Shown here piece by piece: positions 13,700 to 26,430 of a stretch of 64,000 nt of DNA; position 1 is the first letter of the stretch, and every line of letters starts with the position of its first letter. Made by a program: the position numbers and the translations under genes. Origin of the DNA: Adineta vaga (taxonomy: Eukaryota > Rotifera); NCBI GenBank assembly GCA_021613535.1, contig CP075497.1, forward strand, positions 11,470,001 through 11,534,000, given 5' to 3'. The notes under the pieces are model-generated. The model did no database searches. It worked only from the letters and a program-made list of their open reading frames with translations, and was not told the DNA's origin.

Positions 13700-14109
13700 T
13701 TGATATAAAACAAATTCTCTTATAAATTTCAATTGATCAAACACTTTTTACTTGTCATTTTCTTTCTTTTTTTTCCTCTCAACATATCAATAAACTGTAA
13801 ATATTTGAAAACATAATAAGCGACATCTATTCAAAAATAAAAACAAATCGATCTATTAATATTTTCGTCTCTATCAGACAATTAAATCTTTTCTCATCAT
13901 CTAATCTATAAAATAGTCTTCCTACTCAAATCATGGTTGTTGATAAGTAATTATAGATATTAAACATTTAAAATGGTTGTCAAGCGGTTGCCGTAGTTCT
14001 CTCCTGTGTGTGTGGTGTGCCTTTCCTACAAACAATCACTCGTTTGTCTGAGTGAAATATTACTTTTCATTTCTATTTGTTTATCTATTCAAAGAAAAAG
14101 ATCTTCACA
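13700..14109. other. Intergenic region upstream of ARMC3
   Basis: About 410 bases with the 3'UTR of the BTB gene (AATAAAC near 13789 and AATAAAAAC near 13836 could be polyadenylation signals) and the ARMC3 promoter and 5'UTR. No coding exon is visible. Confidence 0.45.
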
Positions 14110-17100
14110 ATGGTTAAAGGTGGTAAAACTCCAGCAGCAGCATCAACTACAGGTGGAAAAACACCAGCTGCTGGTGGAAAAGATAAAGGTAAAGCAGGAA
14201 AAGGAAAATTAACTGAAGAGAAAACAATCGATGAAACTGTAAGTAAAATTTAGATTGATAAGAATAATTAGTTATGGTCATATTTGTAGTTTGAACCGAT
14301 AAAAATCGATGTTAAAGGTGCTCAAACAGCAGTTGTATGTTTAAAAAGTACTGAAGAAAATGTTTTGATTCGAGCATGTGATTCTCTATTTAAATTTGCG
14401 GATAAAAGTGATGCAAATAAATTATTATTACATGAAATGGCTGCAACAGATACTTTATTTGCATTGACTCAACATGAAAATCCAATTATAAAACGAAATG
14501 CAACAATGGTTTTTGGACTAATGGCTTCTCATCGTAAGATTCAAAAGGTTATTAACTATTCCTAATTAGCTATCTTGTTTTTAGCGGATATTCGACAATA
14601 TCTTCGTAAACTTGATTGTATTCCACATATGATAACACTTCTATCAACTGAACGTATGTTTCTAATCCTTCTATCCAATTGAATGTTTGTTCTGAATCAT
14701 CTTTTGTCTAGATGAAGCATTAACGAATGAATATGCTGTCTTTTGGCTTCGTCATATGTGTAGTAATTTTTCGACGAAATCTCAAATAACTTCTCTAAAC
14801 GTTCTTCCACCATTAATTCGATTGATTAATGAAAATGATCCAGATGTTAAATTTAATTCTTTATCAACAATCGATCGTATTCTTGATGATTATAATGCTC
14901 GAATTCTAATGAAAGAATTGAATGGTATCGAACCAATATTAAACAATCTCAGATCAGATTATCCACAAATATCCGAAACTGTTTGTAGTTGTTTACAAAA
15001 ACTTGCTACAGATCCAAATAATCGTGCAGTGATTAGAGAAATTGGTGGATTAGATCGAATGATTGATTTTATTGGATTAGATGATACAAAAGATGTTCAT
15101 GTTCATTGTTTAAATGCATTAGCAAATCTTTTAGAAGATACTGAATGTCTTGATGTATGTTTTAACAAAGAATATTTTGCTTTTTTTTTAAAGAGAATTT
15201 TCTTTTTATAGTTAATTCAATCGAATGGAGGACTGAAACGATTGATGCAATTCGTACAAGATAGTGCGTTACCAATTGTTCAAGCAGCTGCAGCAAAAGC
15301 CATTGGACGAGCAGCACGAAAACGTACGAAAGATTTCATAAAAATGTTCTTGAAATTATTTCGACTATTTTAGCACAAAATCGGAAGATTTTTTCGGAAC
15401 AAGATGCTGAACGTGCGATGATTTGTCTTTTACTTAGTGAAAATGATGATGTACGTATAGCTGCTTGTCAAGCATTAGCAGTCATGGCAGAAAGCATGTT
15501 AAGTCGAGAAACAATTCGAAATAATGGTTTGTTTTTTTATTCATTCTTTCCTTTTATTTTTTTTCTCCTTCATCGATGTGATGATAGATGGAATTCTTAC
15601 AATTGTACAAATGATGCAAAAAGATAATCCACGTTTACGGGAATTTTCAACATTAGCGATGTCAAATTTAACACAGAATAATTCCAATAATATTCGGTAA
15701 ACGATTTCCAATGAATTTGAATGAAAACAATTCAATTATCGTTTTGTATAGAGAATTACAAGAACAAAATGGTTTGGAAATTTTAATTCATTTATTAAAT
15801 GATGAAAAAGATACAACTAAAGCTTATGCATGTGTGACATTAGCAAATTGTTCAACAGATCCAGTTGTACGTGCGAATATTTTAGAAAAAGGTCTTATTA
15901 CTAATCTTCTTGCACCATTACATACAAAGTAAGAATGAAAAACTTTCAAAAAACAAGTAGAAACACATGTTTTATATCAGTTATGAAACAGCACAAGCAA
16001 AGGCAGCAATGCTTTTATCAGCATTTGGTATTGATCAAAAAGCACGACCTGAAGTAAGACGAACAAAAGAAATTCTACGGCAATTTCATTTATTGATTGT
16101 ATGATCAATGTAGGTATTAAGTAATGCAGCAATTGTCCCACGTCTTGTAACACTATCAAAATCAAATAATGATGAAGTTCGTCGAAATGTTTGTTTTGCT
16201 ATTAGTGTTCTCTGTGCAGATCAAGCTATTGCAATGGAAATTCTTCGAAATGGGTAAGGTTTCACACACACAGATACGTCTCTTCCGAAACTATCAGATT
16301 GAATGTTTAGTGCCCTTGAAATATTACGCGATTTAAATGCATCGGAATCTCGTAAGAGTAAATTCACTGAAATGGCTTTACAAAGAATACTCGATAGTCA
16401 ATTATCAGCTAAATATTCTTATCTTGGACGATTAGGTAAATGATTTAGATTTTCTTCGGAAATTTCTCATTAAATTGTTATTGTTATTTTTCAAGAAAGT
16501 AATAATATTACGACAGATGGATTTTATGATATGGGACCGGTTCCTGAAGGTGGAAAATTTTTAACAATTGAAGAACTTGCTGTACAAGAAGTGAATGATC
16601 GTCGGCCAATTTTAATTGTCAATGCTCCGGAAAAGAAGTAAGTGAAAAACGAGATAGTTTCATGTTCAATGTCACACGCGCTCGTTCACATTTATTTTTT
16701 ATTGCATGTTGCTTTATGCATGATCGATGTTGTATCATTTGCAGAAAGAAATTGACTTTTTTTTTAGAAAATATTCAGAATTTTTTGAAAGATTTTCTTT
16801 CAATTGCATATATATTGATGAACAATGTATACAAGTTCTGATCTTGTTCATTTAGTGTTCCACAATTCAGTGCAGTACCTTCGGAGGTGCCTCCAGAAGA
16901 TGATCGTACTCGAGCACGATCATCATCTAATTCAAATCTTGCTCGAGCAACAACACCATCGTAAGATTTCGTTGTATATTAGTTTAGTCATTGTTATTCT
17001 GTTACAGGAAAGGTTCGGATGGAAAAGATAAGGCAGGTAGTAATGCAACAGGTCGTACATCAAAGACAGTAAAAGGTGCAGCTAAAGAGAAAGAGACTAA

Positions 17101-18100
17101 AACGTAAGTTTTTTCTAATCTTTTCGCTTTCATTTCGATCTTCTCTGCTTATCTCTAGTACTACAACTACTTCCAGGTATGAAAATGCTTTTATTAAATG
17201 TATTTTGTATGTCTTCATTTTTCACCCTTTCACTCACATTTTTAACTAACAAAATTATTGGATAAATTATTTTACTTATTACTTGATCCACTTTTTTTTT
17301 CTAGTCGATCGAAAAAAGATAAAGTTAGTGATAAACGAGGTGCAGTTGATGATAAAAAGAATACGGAAGCTGATTCATCAACAACGAATGGTGTTGATCC
17401 GGTAAGAGAAATTCATCTCTTTCGGAATGTTTTACTCATTGATTTATTATTGTATAGAAAGCAGGTTATCAACGAACACCGGATCAAGATTTTCTAATGT
17501 ATCTCGATGAAATTCGCCCATTAGTTGCGAAGAAACCTTTATCAGAACAAACTCCAATTCTTGCTAAGTAAAATTGACCAAGTTTTTTTTGTTTCTGTTA
17601 TCATCCAATTATTATGTTTATTATTAAGATTTATCAGTAGTAAAATGGGTGAATCTATCGCGCCTGATGATATTTCAACATTTGGCTATGAAGTATCAAT
17701 AATTCAATTGAAAGCTGAAATTCATTCAAATATCGTTCCAATTGGACGAATACGAAAAGGTATTTATGCTCAACGAGCATTTCTATTCAAAGTGAGTACT
17801 TAAAATAAACTTTAAACAAAGTATATAGACAGTATTGATATGTTTTAGACGTTAGCTGATCGATTGGGAATGCCATGTACATTAGTACGAGGAAATTATA
17901 ATCGTGCTTGGAATGAAGTAGTACTTGGAGAATCATCTGCGGTAGGTTTTTGAAAAACAAAATTTCAATATAAACATGTTTGATTTTTGTAGGGTGTTCG
18001 ATATCCAGCTAAAACATGGATTGTTGATCTACTTCATGAACCAGGTCGATTGATCCATGCGAATTCATCGGATGCTCGTGCTTATACAACACTATCTTGA
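14110..18100 (+). CDS. ARMC3: Armadillo repeat-containing protein 3 (ARMC3)
   Basis: This is a multi-exon gene with at least fifteen short introns. The protein starts MVKGGKTPAAASTTGG (ATG at 14110) with a Lys/Gly-rich lead. A long array of armadillo repeats follows (for example LLHEMAATDTLFALTQHENP, NVLPPLIRLINENDPDVKFN, GLEILIHLLNDEKDTTKAYA, VLSNAAIVPRLVTLSKSNND). After a disordered Lys/Thr-rich linker, the C-terminal domain (GIYAQRAFLFKTLADRLGMP, then CTLVRGNYNRAWNEV and WIVDLLHEPGRLI) is the EDR1/CTR1-type transglutaminase-like fold found at the end of vertebrate ARMC3. ARMC3 is linked to ciliated cells and sperm flagella in mammals; here the cell type is unknown. The stop TGA is at 18098-18100. 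Confidence 0.92.
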
Positions 18101-18491
18101 AACAAAAACCACAACAGACTGAAAATATTGTCATAGTTCCGGTGGATATCATATTTTGAATCTACCATTTCTTTTGCTTCGTTTTTTTCTTGCTCAGAAA
18201 TATCTTGTCGATTTCGAGTTTGTACGACTATCGAAAAAATACAGTGATTCAAATGAACATAACCATCATTCATAGATTATCATCGAACGAAATTTCTCGT
18301 ATCTTCAGCAAGCATATTTGATTGTCTTTTGAGAAGATTTTTTGTTCTTATTCTATTGAAAATGATAGTAGAGAGAATGCAACAGCTTGCTTTAATCATT
18401 CATTAAGAATTTGTATATAGGTATCGATAGAGAAAAAGAACAAGCTGATTCTTTGGCATTTCTGATCTATTTTATCAAAAGAAGCAGCATC
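18101..18491. other. Intergenic region between ARMC3 and the secreted basic protein
   Basis: About 390 bases of AT-rich sequence, presumably ARMC3 3'UTR and a promoter. A minus-strand frame at 18082-18273 has no motif or splice support and is taken as chance. Confidence 0.4.
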
Positions 18492-19403
18492 ATGAAATTT
18501 GTACTCTTCGTTCTGATTCTTTGCTTTTCGCTTCATTTCAACTCAGCTCTCTTTTGGTTCAATACAGAAGTAAAAAAGGTGACTAAACCGGTCAATACTC
18601 AGCGTACAACTGCTCTACGTCAACAATTTATCTCTCGACTTCAAAAATCCGCAAGAAATATGACGGTTTCTCAACAACAAAAAGTCATTACTTCGAATGC
18701 AAACCGAGTAAATCAATCACCTTTACAGCGAGCTCTTCTTCCACGAACACCTTATATTCGTTATACGTCTGGTGTTCAACGGCAAGCTGATAGTGTAAAA
18801 AAACAAAGCAACCAAACGATACCTCGAGATCGTTTTCGAGGCGTTGTTTATCAACAACGAAATGGAACAGTTCAACGTCCAGCAATGATTCGTCAAACTA
18901 ATCGAACTGTGATTAATACCAATAATCGAGTTTTAAATTCAAAACTTCAACCAATTTCTCGAAACAATACAAATATCAATAACCTCGCTGCACGTCGTCG
19001 TACTTTATCTCAAGTTAAAGTAACAAAAGCATTACTTGCTGATTCTAAACAAACTAAAACATCAATTGTTCGAAACAATCAGATTCATTCGCTTCAACAT
19101 GGAACACCAGTTGCAAAAAACGACATAAAAAATACAAGAACAAGTCTTCTGCATCGAACTCTTACAAAAAAAGTAGCAAATAACATCACTGCTCAAAATC
19201 AACGACGACTTCAAGACAATTCCCTTTATCAACAACGATTGAAAGCTTTTCGGAATGGTACACATCCTCATTCAAATCTTCAATCAACTTTGAGACGACA
19301 AAAACGACAAAATGAACTCAATGATGTACCACTTGAAAGATTTAATTCAATGGTTTTTGTACGTGATGCACCAGCAAAAGAAGAAGATTTCGATTCATCG
19401 TAA
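18492..19403 (+). CDS. Secreted, very basic Asn/Gln/Arg-rich protein with a furin-like site
   Basis: I do not recognise the family. The single-exon product is about 303 residues. It opens with a clear signal peptide (MKFVLFVLILCFSLHFNSAL, ATG at 18492; the upstream extension of the frame lacks an ATG). The mature part is low in acidic residues and rich in Arg, Lys, Asn, Gln, Thr and Ser, with several Asn-x-Ser/Thr sites (for example ARNMT and QRNGT). Near the C-terminus, LRRQKRQNELND contains a strong RxxR/KR proprotein-convertase site. The tail after it is short and acidic (DAPAKEEDFDSS). This pattern suits a secreted protein processed by furin, with an acidic released or masking peptide. 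An AATAAAC at about 19456 may be the polyadenylation signal. Confidence 0.7.
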   Translation: MKFVLFVLILCFSLHFNSALFWFNTEVKKVTKPVNTQRTTALRQQFISRLQKSARNMTVSQQQKVITSNANRVNQSPLQRALLPRTPYIRYTSGVQRQADSVKKQSNQTIPRDRFRGVVYQQRNGTVQRPAMIRQTNRTVINTNNRVLNSKLQPISRNNTNINNLAARRRTLSQVKVTKALLADSKQTKTSIVRNNQIHSLQHGTPVAKNDIKNTRTSLLHRTLTKKVANNITAQNQRRLQDNSLYQQRLKAFRNGTHPHSNLQSTLRRQKRQNELNDVPLERFNSMVFVRDAPAKEEDFDSS

Positions 19404-19675
19404 ACACTTTCAAGAAAACTATCAACTATTTTTCCTTATGATAATCTTTTATTCTAAATAAACAAGAATTTTCCTTAAATAGGTTTTTATTGTGAATTTT
19501 CTAGTGATGATTTGAATAATTTAAAAACAACAACAACAACAACAAAACGTGATCACTACTCATCTTTTGACTATGATTTGTAGTCGAAAATCACTTTTAG
19601 ATAAAAACGTGTTGAAAATATTAATAATTACATATCTGACAAGTCAATTTCAATGTTTGCTTTGTTTCATATCAT

Positions 19676-20218
19676 TTAATATCGTCGTTCACGAGTTCTT
19701 CTTCTGTTATTCATAAGTTCATCAATATATGCTCGTAATCGAATGTTATCACGTTTGAATTCATTCGAATCGATACAATAATTTTTAAATCATTTCTACA
19801 TTGATCATAATCACGTTTTAATAAATTTATACTATGAACTAATTGTTCATGTTGAGCACATAAATGCGCATGATCATTTTCACGTATGGTTAATCTTTCT
19901 TCGAATAGTTGACGTTTTTTACGTTCGATTAATAATTCACGAACTAATGTTTGAACCGTAGGTGAATATTGTTCGACATTTTGTATAATTTCATCGATAG
20001 ATTTTGTTTGATCTGTTAAAGGACGATAGCTATGTTGTCGATTGGTTTGAACTAAATAGATAATGATGAAAAGAAATAGTTTTCTTATGTGATTTACTTG
20101 AATGATCAGAATAATATCGTTCGTAAGAAGCAGTTTTTAATCGTTCTTTATCTCGATCATGTTGAGATTCTCGTTTATCCAATGGTGAACGTGAACGAGA
20201 TCGATGACAATATAACAT
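19676..20218 (-). CDS. Small coiled-coil protein gene with an apparent one-base frameshift
   Basis: I do not recognise the product. From the ATG at 20218 the frame encodes an Arg/Ser-rich start (MLYCHRSRSRSPLDKRESQH), then a short GT-AG intron at about 20050-20098. Next is a long charged helix (VQTLVRELLIERKKRQLFEE, then HLCAQHEQLVHSINLLKRDY). The frame then breaks at a run of five T (A on the coding strand) at 19782-19786. One base over, the reading continues naturally as NYCIDSNEFKRDNIRLRAYI and ends RRRTRERRY with a stop at 19676. One extra A in the run would rejoin the two halves. It may be a sequencing or assembly error, a recent mutation, or an allelic null copy. No splice pair explains the shift. 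Confidence 0.6.
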
Positions 20219-21562
20219 TATCTAAAATAACTGTATGTCTTTTTCTGATCTGTTCGGCATCATGTGTATTACAAAAATTGATTTTTCTCGGCTAGTCAGT
20301 ACTTCATTTTGAGACTATGTATTTGTAATCTATTGATTCTTGTGATTCTTTTTATTCTTCATTTCTTTTTAACAAATATAATTAGAAAGAAGAAACCTAA
20401 ATAATTCAAGAATAATATTGACAAGTCATCATTTTCAAACGAAAATATCTAAAAATCAATTCTTAATCAAATTTCCAATCGTAAAACTAATTCAAAAGTA
20501 CATAGTCAATATCCTGAGGATGACTAACCTATTGAATCTGTTATTACTAGTCAGATAATCACAAAACAATATTCACAATCACCAAAATTAGAATTGAAAC
20601 TGAAATTCTCCTGAAAAACCCAACTATTTCCTATCCAATGATGGTATTTATTATAGATGTCTCTGTTGAATTATGATCATCAGGCACATCACAGGTGGTT
20701 GCTAAGAAAACGAGATGGAATAACGAGCGAAGCAAAATGGTTTCGAGCTGTTTTGATTACATTACCCTGACTTTTCTTTACCTAAATGTACGTCTATCTA
20801 TAAATCCGGAAATTTCTCTCGTTCAATTTTTTCTTTCAGGAACATTTTCAAGAAGACTTTTGTCATATTTTATGATGAAATTACATATTCTGTTTCTATT
20901 GTGTACATAGAAATACGAGAATGAGACTTCTTACTTCATTGTTAAGAGTAAAAAGTTCGATTCAATTGTCATCATAAATGACATTGAACTAATGAAATGT
21001 GATTCTTTGTTCTATCAGATTCGATTTAAAGAAAAGAATCAAAATGAGTTCTTTTTTACATTTTCAATTTGTCAGAAATCTATTTTTTCTCAAGTTTCAC
21101 TTTTAACTGTCACTTGCGAGTTTCTTTTCTCTCACAGATCAAAGAAAGTAAGCAAAATATTTTTTCAAGATCATGTCAGTAGAAGATTTAGTTTCTATTC
21201 TTTTTCAACTTTAATGGCTGCCTACATTGAAAATTGAGATGTATGATTACGCGAGAAGAAAGAGTGTGTGTGAGAGTGAGAGAGAAGAGAAAAGAATGTC
21301 TTGTCATTTATTATATTGTCAACAACAGCAGCAACAACATAACGACATTGTGTATATTGATTCTGTACATGGAATAATTTTTTTTGTTTTCGTTTTTTGA
21401 AGATCTTTTGTTCATATCATATGGCTCTTGGTATTGATTTGGTAACTTCGATGTGTCGACGAACTTTATCGTAAATATTCTATAAAGAAATCTTTCATTT
21501 GATTAAAAGAAAAATTCATTTCCTGTCACACAACTTACATTAGAGGATATTAAAAATAATAA
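20219..21562. other. Intergenic region upstream of the TTLL gene
   Basis: About 1.3 kb between head-to-head genes. It contains a GA/GT-rich stretch at about 21257-21296 and a CAG/CAA run near 21324-21338. Short plus-strand frames at 20695-20910 and 20992-21237 have no motifs and look like chance. Confidence 0.45.
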
Positions 21563-24500
21563 ATGCCAGCACCAAGACGACGTGAAAGAAATAGCTCAAG
21601 TGAATCAAGCGGAAGAGGATCATCATCAGAAGATGAAACACCATCGACGACATTTGATCGATCAATAACGAATAAACCAAGTGAATTAACGTTGAAAGAT
21701 GATGAAGATATAATTGATTATCAAGCACCATTACCCGACGAAGAAGGTAATGACAAAACCGAACAAATACTTTCAAATTTCCAGTTTTGATTATAGAAAT
21801 TCCAGGTGAATCGGATGACGAACGACGTGTTTTACCAAGACCTATTCCATCATCGACATCTAGAACATTAGATGATGAAAATGATAGTAAAAAACAACCA
21901 CAATTAGCCAAGAAAAAACGAAAAAGGTTTGATTGGAGAGAAAAAAGATTTATTCAAATATCTTTTTGTTTTTTTGAAGAATCTATTATATTTGTGTATC
22001 CAATGTGCAAATATGAATGCGTACGACGAGCAGCAAAACGATTAAACTTTCGTGAAGTGGGTGATGATGATGATTGGAATGTTTATTGGACAGATACAAG
22101 TGTTGGAATTGATCGAGTTGGACAAATGAAAAAATGGCAGGTGAGAGAAATTCACTAAATCTTTTTGGAGTACAAATATGAAAATCTTTGGTTGTTTTTT
22201 CCTGTAAATAGAAAGTCAATCATTTTCCGGGTATGAGTGAAATTTGTCGAAAAGATTCTTTAACAAGAAATATGGCACGAATGATAAAAATGTTCCCGAA
22301 AGAATATGCATTTTATCCTAAAGCTTGGTGTCTTCCAGCTGAGTATGAAATCTTTTATTAAGAAATTCTCGTTTACTTATTTCTCGTATAAATTTGTCAA
22401 TAGTTATGCTGATTTTGCTAAATATTGTTCCGAGAAGAAGTTCAAAACATATATTTCCAAACCGGATGTTGGTTGTCAAGGTCGAGGAATTTTCATAACA
22501 AAAAATCCAGGAAGAGATATCAAACCGTAAGATATAAATTCAAAAGATTTTGATTATTTCGTTCTATTTAGTTCTGATAATTATGTTGTACAAGTCTATG
22601 TGAATCGAGTATGTTGAAAAACCTTTCTTTAATCGGATAGAAATTTAGTATTGTTTTCTTTCGTTTAGCCTTTTGTTCTCGATGGTTTCAAATTTGATTT
22701 ACGTGTTTATGTAGCTGTAACATCATGTGATCCTTTTCGAATATTTGTTTATAAAGATGGTTTAGCTCGTTTTACAACTCAACAATATGAAGAACCATCA
22801 GGTTCTAATTGTGTATGAGAAGATAATCGAACAAAAAGAAAAAGACATTTTATTGATTTTCTTTTCGTTTTTCTAGAAAGATGTTTTTATGCATTTAACA
22901 AATTATGCTATTCAAAAACGTTCGGATGATTTCATTCGAGATGAAGATTCAGGGACTAAACGGTAAAATATTTTTGAAAAATCGAAAAAAAATATAAATT
23001 CCTCATTTCGAAATATTCTCTAGTCGAATAACGACAATTAATCGTTGGTTAATCGAACATGGTTATGATGTTGCGAAACTTTGGGCAGATATTGATGAAG
23101 TTGTTATAAAAACTCTCATATCTGCTCAATCAGTTCTCAAACATAATTATCGAGCTTGTTTTCCAAATCATTATCGTGGTAGTGCTTGTTTTGAAATTCT
23201 CGGATTCGATGTGTTACTTGATCGAAAATTGAAACCACATGTTCTTGAAGTAAGACAACAAAAAAAACGAACTTTTTTCGAATCGAAGAATTTTTCATTT
23301 TCAAAGGTTAATCATTCGCCAAGTTTTACAACCGATTCTAAACTTGACCGAGAAATCAAAGATGCATTGATTTATGATACTTTAATGTTATTAAATTTAC
23401 CTGCAGCTGATAAACGTCGTTTTGTTGAAGAAGAAAAAAGACGTGCAAAAGAACGACTTTTTCAGAAAATTAATAAAAAAGATAGTAAATATCGTGAAGA
23501 ACAAGAAGATCTTGCTCAACAATGGCAAAAGGAAATCGAAAATTGGGAAGATCAACATATGGGTAATTATCGACGAATTTATCCAGGTCCTGATACAGCT
23601 GAAAAATATGATCGATTCTATATACAGTCCGGAACACTCTATTCAGAAACGGCAGCATCTAAGGCTCGATTAGAACAAGCAAAGTAAGTTGATCTTGACG
23701 ATGAATAATTGAAACATTGTTTTTCTCTTCGACAGAGCTCAAATCGATGAAATTCAAAAGAAACAAGATAAATTGAATGCATTAAAAAATCGAAAACCTA
23801 ATTCAACAGGAATTACAAACAATCCAAAAGAACTTCGAGGTGAAAGTCCAACACGCAAACCATTAGGAACTGTAAAAACATCTCGAAGTTCATCATTCAA
23901 TCGTGTACCATTAAAACGTCTCACAGCCGTAAGTTTATTTCTAATCATTTCTTCGTTTTTCTTCTCTATCGTTTCACTAATTTAACTAATCAAAAACAAC
24001 GCTTTATAGAAATTGGTTTTTTCTCATCGACATTCAATGGTAAATTCTTCCACTAAACTTCCTCATTGCACATTCTTGTTCTTTGCCTTTCGTATTTCGA
24101 TATAAACATATTCTGACATTCATCTCTTTTCAAACTAAAACATATCCAAAAATAAATTCTTTAGAATACAGTTATCACAACTCCACCTATACAACAAAAT
24201 TACGGAGAATCAACTCGACCGATGGATATTGATGAAAGTGAAGAATACGAACGATTAACATCACTTCATCAGCGTGAAACATTGGTTCGAGGATTAGGTA
24301 GACAAACTAAAATGTACTTAGAAAACATATAATGTTTTTTTTTCAAATTACACAGGTGTTGTCGATATGTGTCATCGCGTTTTGTTTGGCACACCAGGTA
24401 CGACAGCAAATGTACCGGTGACAAATAATATGAATGCTACAACAAATGTACAACATCATAATATGGTAAAAACCAAAGTGATAGATAGATTAGAGATGTT

Positions 24501-25503
24501 ATTCGGATGAATTTGTTTTCTCTAGACTCAGAATGATCCATCAGATCCTTCACAAAATCTCTCTCTTCTTCAATATGTTGGATTGAAATTACCTAATTCA
24601 CAATTGAATCGATATACGACACATAATGGAACAACTACTCAAGGTATTCAACAATATTATACCAGTCAACAACATCAAATGCAACCAAAATATGATCTTC
24701 GAACGACTAAAAATGTAGCCTAGGATTTTTCTTTATCTAAAATTTTTAACTCAATTTATCATTATTCTAGACTACAACGAGTACACAGAATGCTACAAGA
24801 TTAAGTCGCTATCAACAAGCATTACGTTCATCAGAGAATAATCAACATAATAGTACTAATCGTGCTGTCCTACCGACTCATTTAATGCCACAAATAACAA
24901 CAAATTTTTCATCTAAAACAACAGTTACGACAACAAATCCTACAATTGATCCATCTGTTCGAACTAAAAGTGCAAATACCATCTCACGACATCGGACAGG
25001 TCTGTTTGGATAAAAAGAAAAACGAACTACTAGACGCAACATATACACATATATTTGATCAATCTTCAATCTTCTTTTTTTGGTCCTTACACTTGATTTA
25101 TATTTGAATTATGCATGTCTACACACATTCTTCTTCTTCTTCTTCTGATTTTCTGTTTATATTACACACATACTTTCAATCGATTTGATAAAACCGGTAA
25201 GTTGATTTCGTTTCATTCAAACCAATATGAACTATGTCTTCAATTGTCCAACAAAAAAAACGCATTTTTATTTCAGGCGGTCTCTATTTGGTTTCATGTG
25301 GTTCTAATATAACTCGTCTTCCTACGAATACTATAACACGTCCTCAAGAAATAGCTGTCAATGGTTCATCAATGACAGTTGGAAGTAAACTTCAATCACT
25401 TTGTGATTTTGCATCACTGGAACATTTCAAACGACTTCATATAGCAAAACTTTCTACCAATGAAACTGTTGTTTCATCAACATCTCCATCAGCACCTAAA
25501 TGA
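21563..25503 (+). CDS. TTLL6: Tubulin polyglutamylase, TTLL6/TTLL13 type
   Basis: This enzyme should add glutamate chains to tubulin tails of ciliary or axonemal microtubules. After an acidic, Ser-rich N-terminus, the TTL domain has the blocks CKYECVRRAAKRLNFREVGD, NVYWTDTSVGIDRVGQMKKW, VNHFPGMSEICRKDSLTRNM, YISKPDVGCQGRGIFITKNP, VLDGFKFDLRVYVAVTSCDP, DVFMHLTNYAIQKRSDDF and SACFEILGFDVLLDRKLKPH followed by VNHSPSF. These are the ATP-grasp and substrate motifs of the TTLL6/13 branch. A basic helical segment after them fits the microtubule-binding domain. The tail is long, Thr/Gln/Asn-rich and disordered. The 3' end has two readings: stop in unspliced sequence after HRTGLFG at about 25014, or splicing to a last exon at about 25277-25503. 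Which vertebrate paralogue is closest is unsure. Confidence 0.9.
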
Positions 25504-26430
25504 GAGATCGATAAGAAGTTCTCTAGAATTATTATTGTTGTTCAAATACGCTGTCGTTTTCTCTGCAAATATTCTAAACCGGTTTGTTAATGCTTCCCCA
25601 TGCCATTCCTCTCCGATTCTTTCTTTTTTTTCTTTTGTCTTTTTCTTTTGTTTTTGGTGTGCCTTGTAGACAGACGATGATGCTGTTTTCTTTCTTTTCT
25701 TTTTTGTGAATGTGTGTAAATGAGAGGATAGAACGATGAGCAAAACAAATGACATCTGATTGCGAACATATTTTAGCGAGAGAAATCACACAGTTGTCTA
25801 TTGCTTCTATTTTTGTTAATCAAATTGGAAAGCAAAATACACATACGTTCAATGAAATTAATTATTCCATCTCATAAGAGATACTTCTATTAAAAAAGTG
25901 CTACATTAACAAGTCATGTTTGACGTAAGTCATCAGAAATATTTGAAAATCTTTATTATATATTTATGTGTAAAGAATAACCTTGAATTTTTCATTTCTA
26001 TACCATGCATTGTTCAACAAAGAAGACGACAAAAATAATGATGATGTTATATCCTATATCTCTATAGTTGTTTATTTTGAAAGTAGGACAAAAAAAGAAA
26101 AGAAAAAAGAACATGATCAGTAATAGTAGTAGGAAACGACGACAACGATGACGATATCAAATCTTCCAAGTTCAATTGAGCAACATCGTCTAGATAGTTA
26201 GAACAAAAAAACAGAGAACAAAAAGGATGAAGTAACTGTACATGAGGAGAGAAATCCCGAAGAGCACAAAAGAGAAAGGATATTTCAATGACAAGCAAAA
26301 AAATGAAAAGAAAAATAGGCGTGTTACACGAAAAAAAATAATAATAATAAATACAGCCGAGACAAAAAGAAAGATAAGATATATAAGCTGATTTGTTGAT
26401 ATTTTTTTTCTTTCGATAGAAATATTCTTT
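25504..26430. other. Intergenic region between convergent TTLL and HAPSTR1 genes
   Basis: About 930 bases between two converging genes, so mostly 3'UTR. It holds T-rich and A/G-rich tracts, including long runs of AGAAAA type at about 26090-26360. Open frames here on both strands are low-complexity shadows. Confidence 0.45.

Noticed and set aside
25489-25789. Overlapping Lys/Arg-rich frames downstream of the TTLL gene
   Set aside because: They translate a T-rich (A-rich on the other strand) 3'UTR tract; no splice or motif support.
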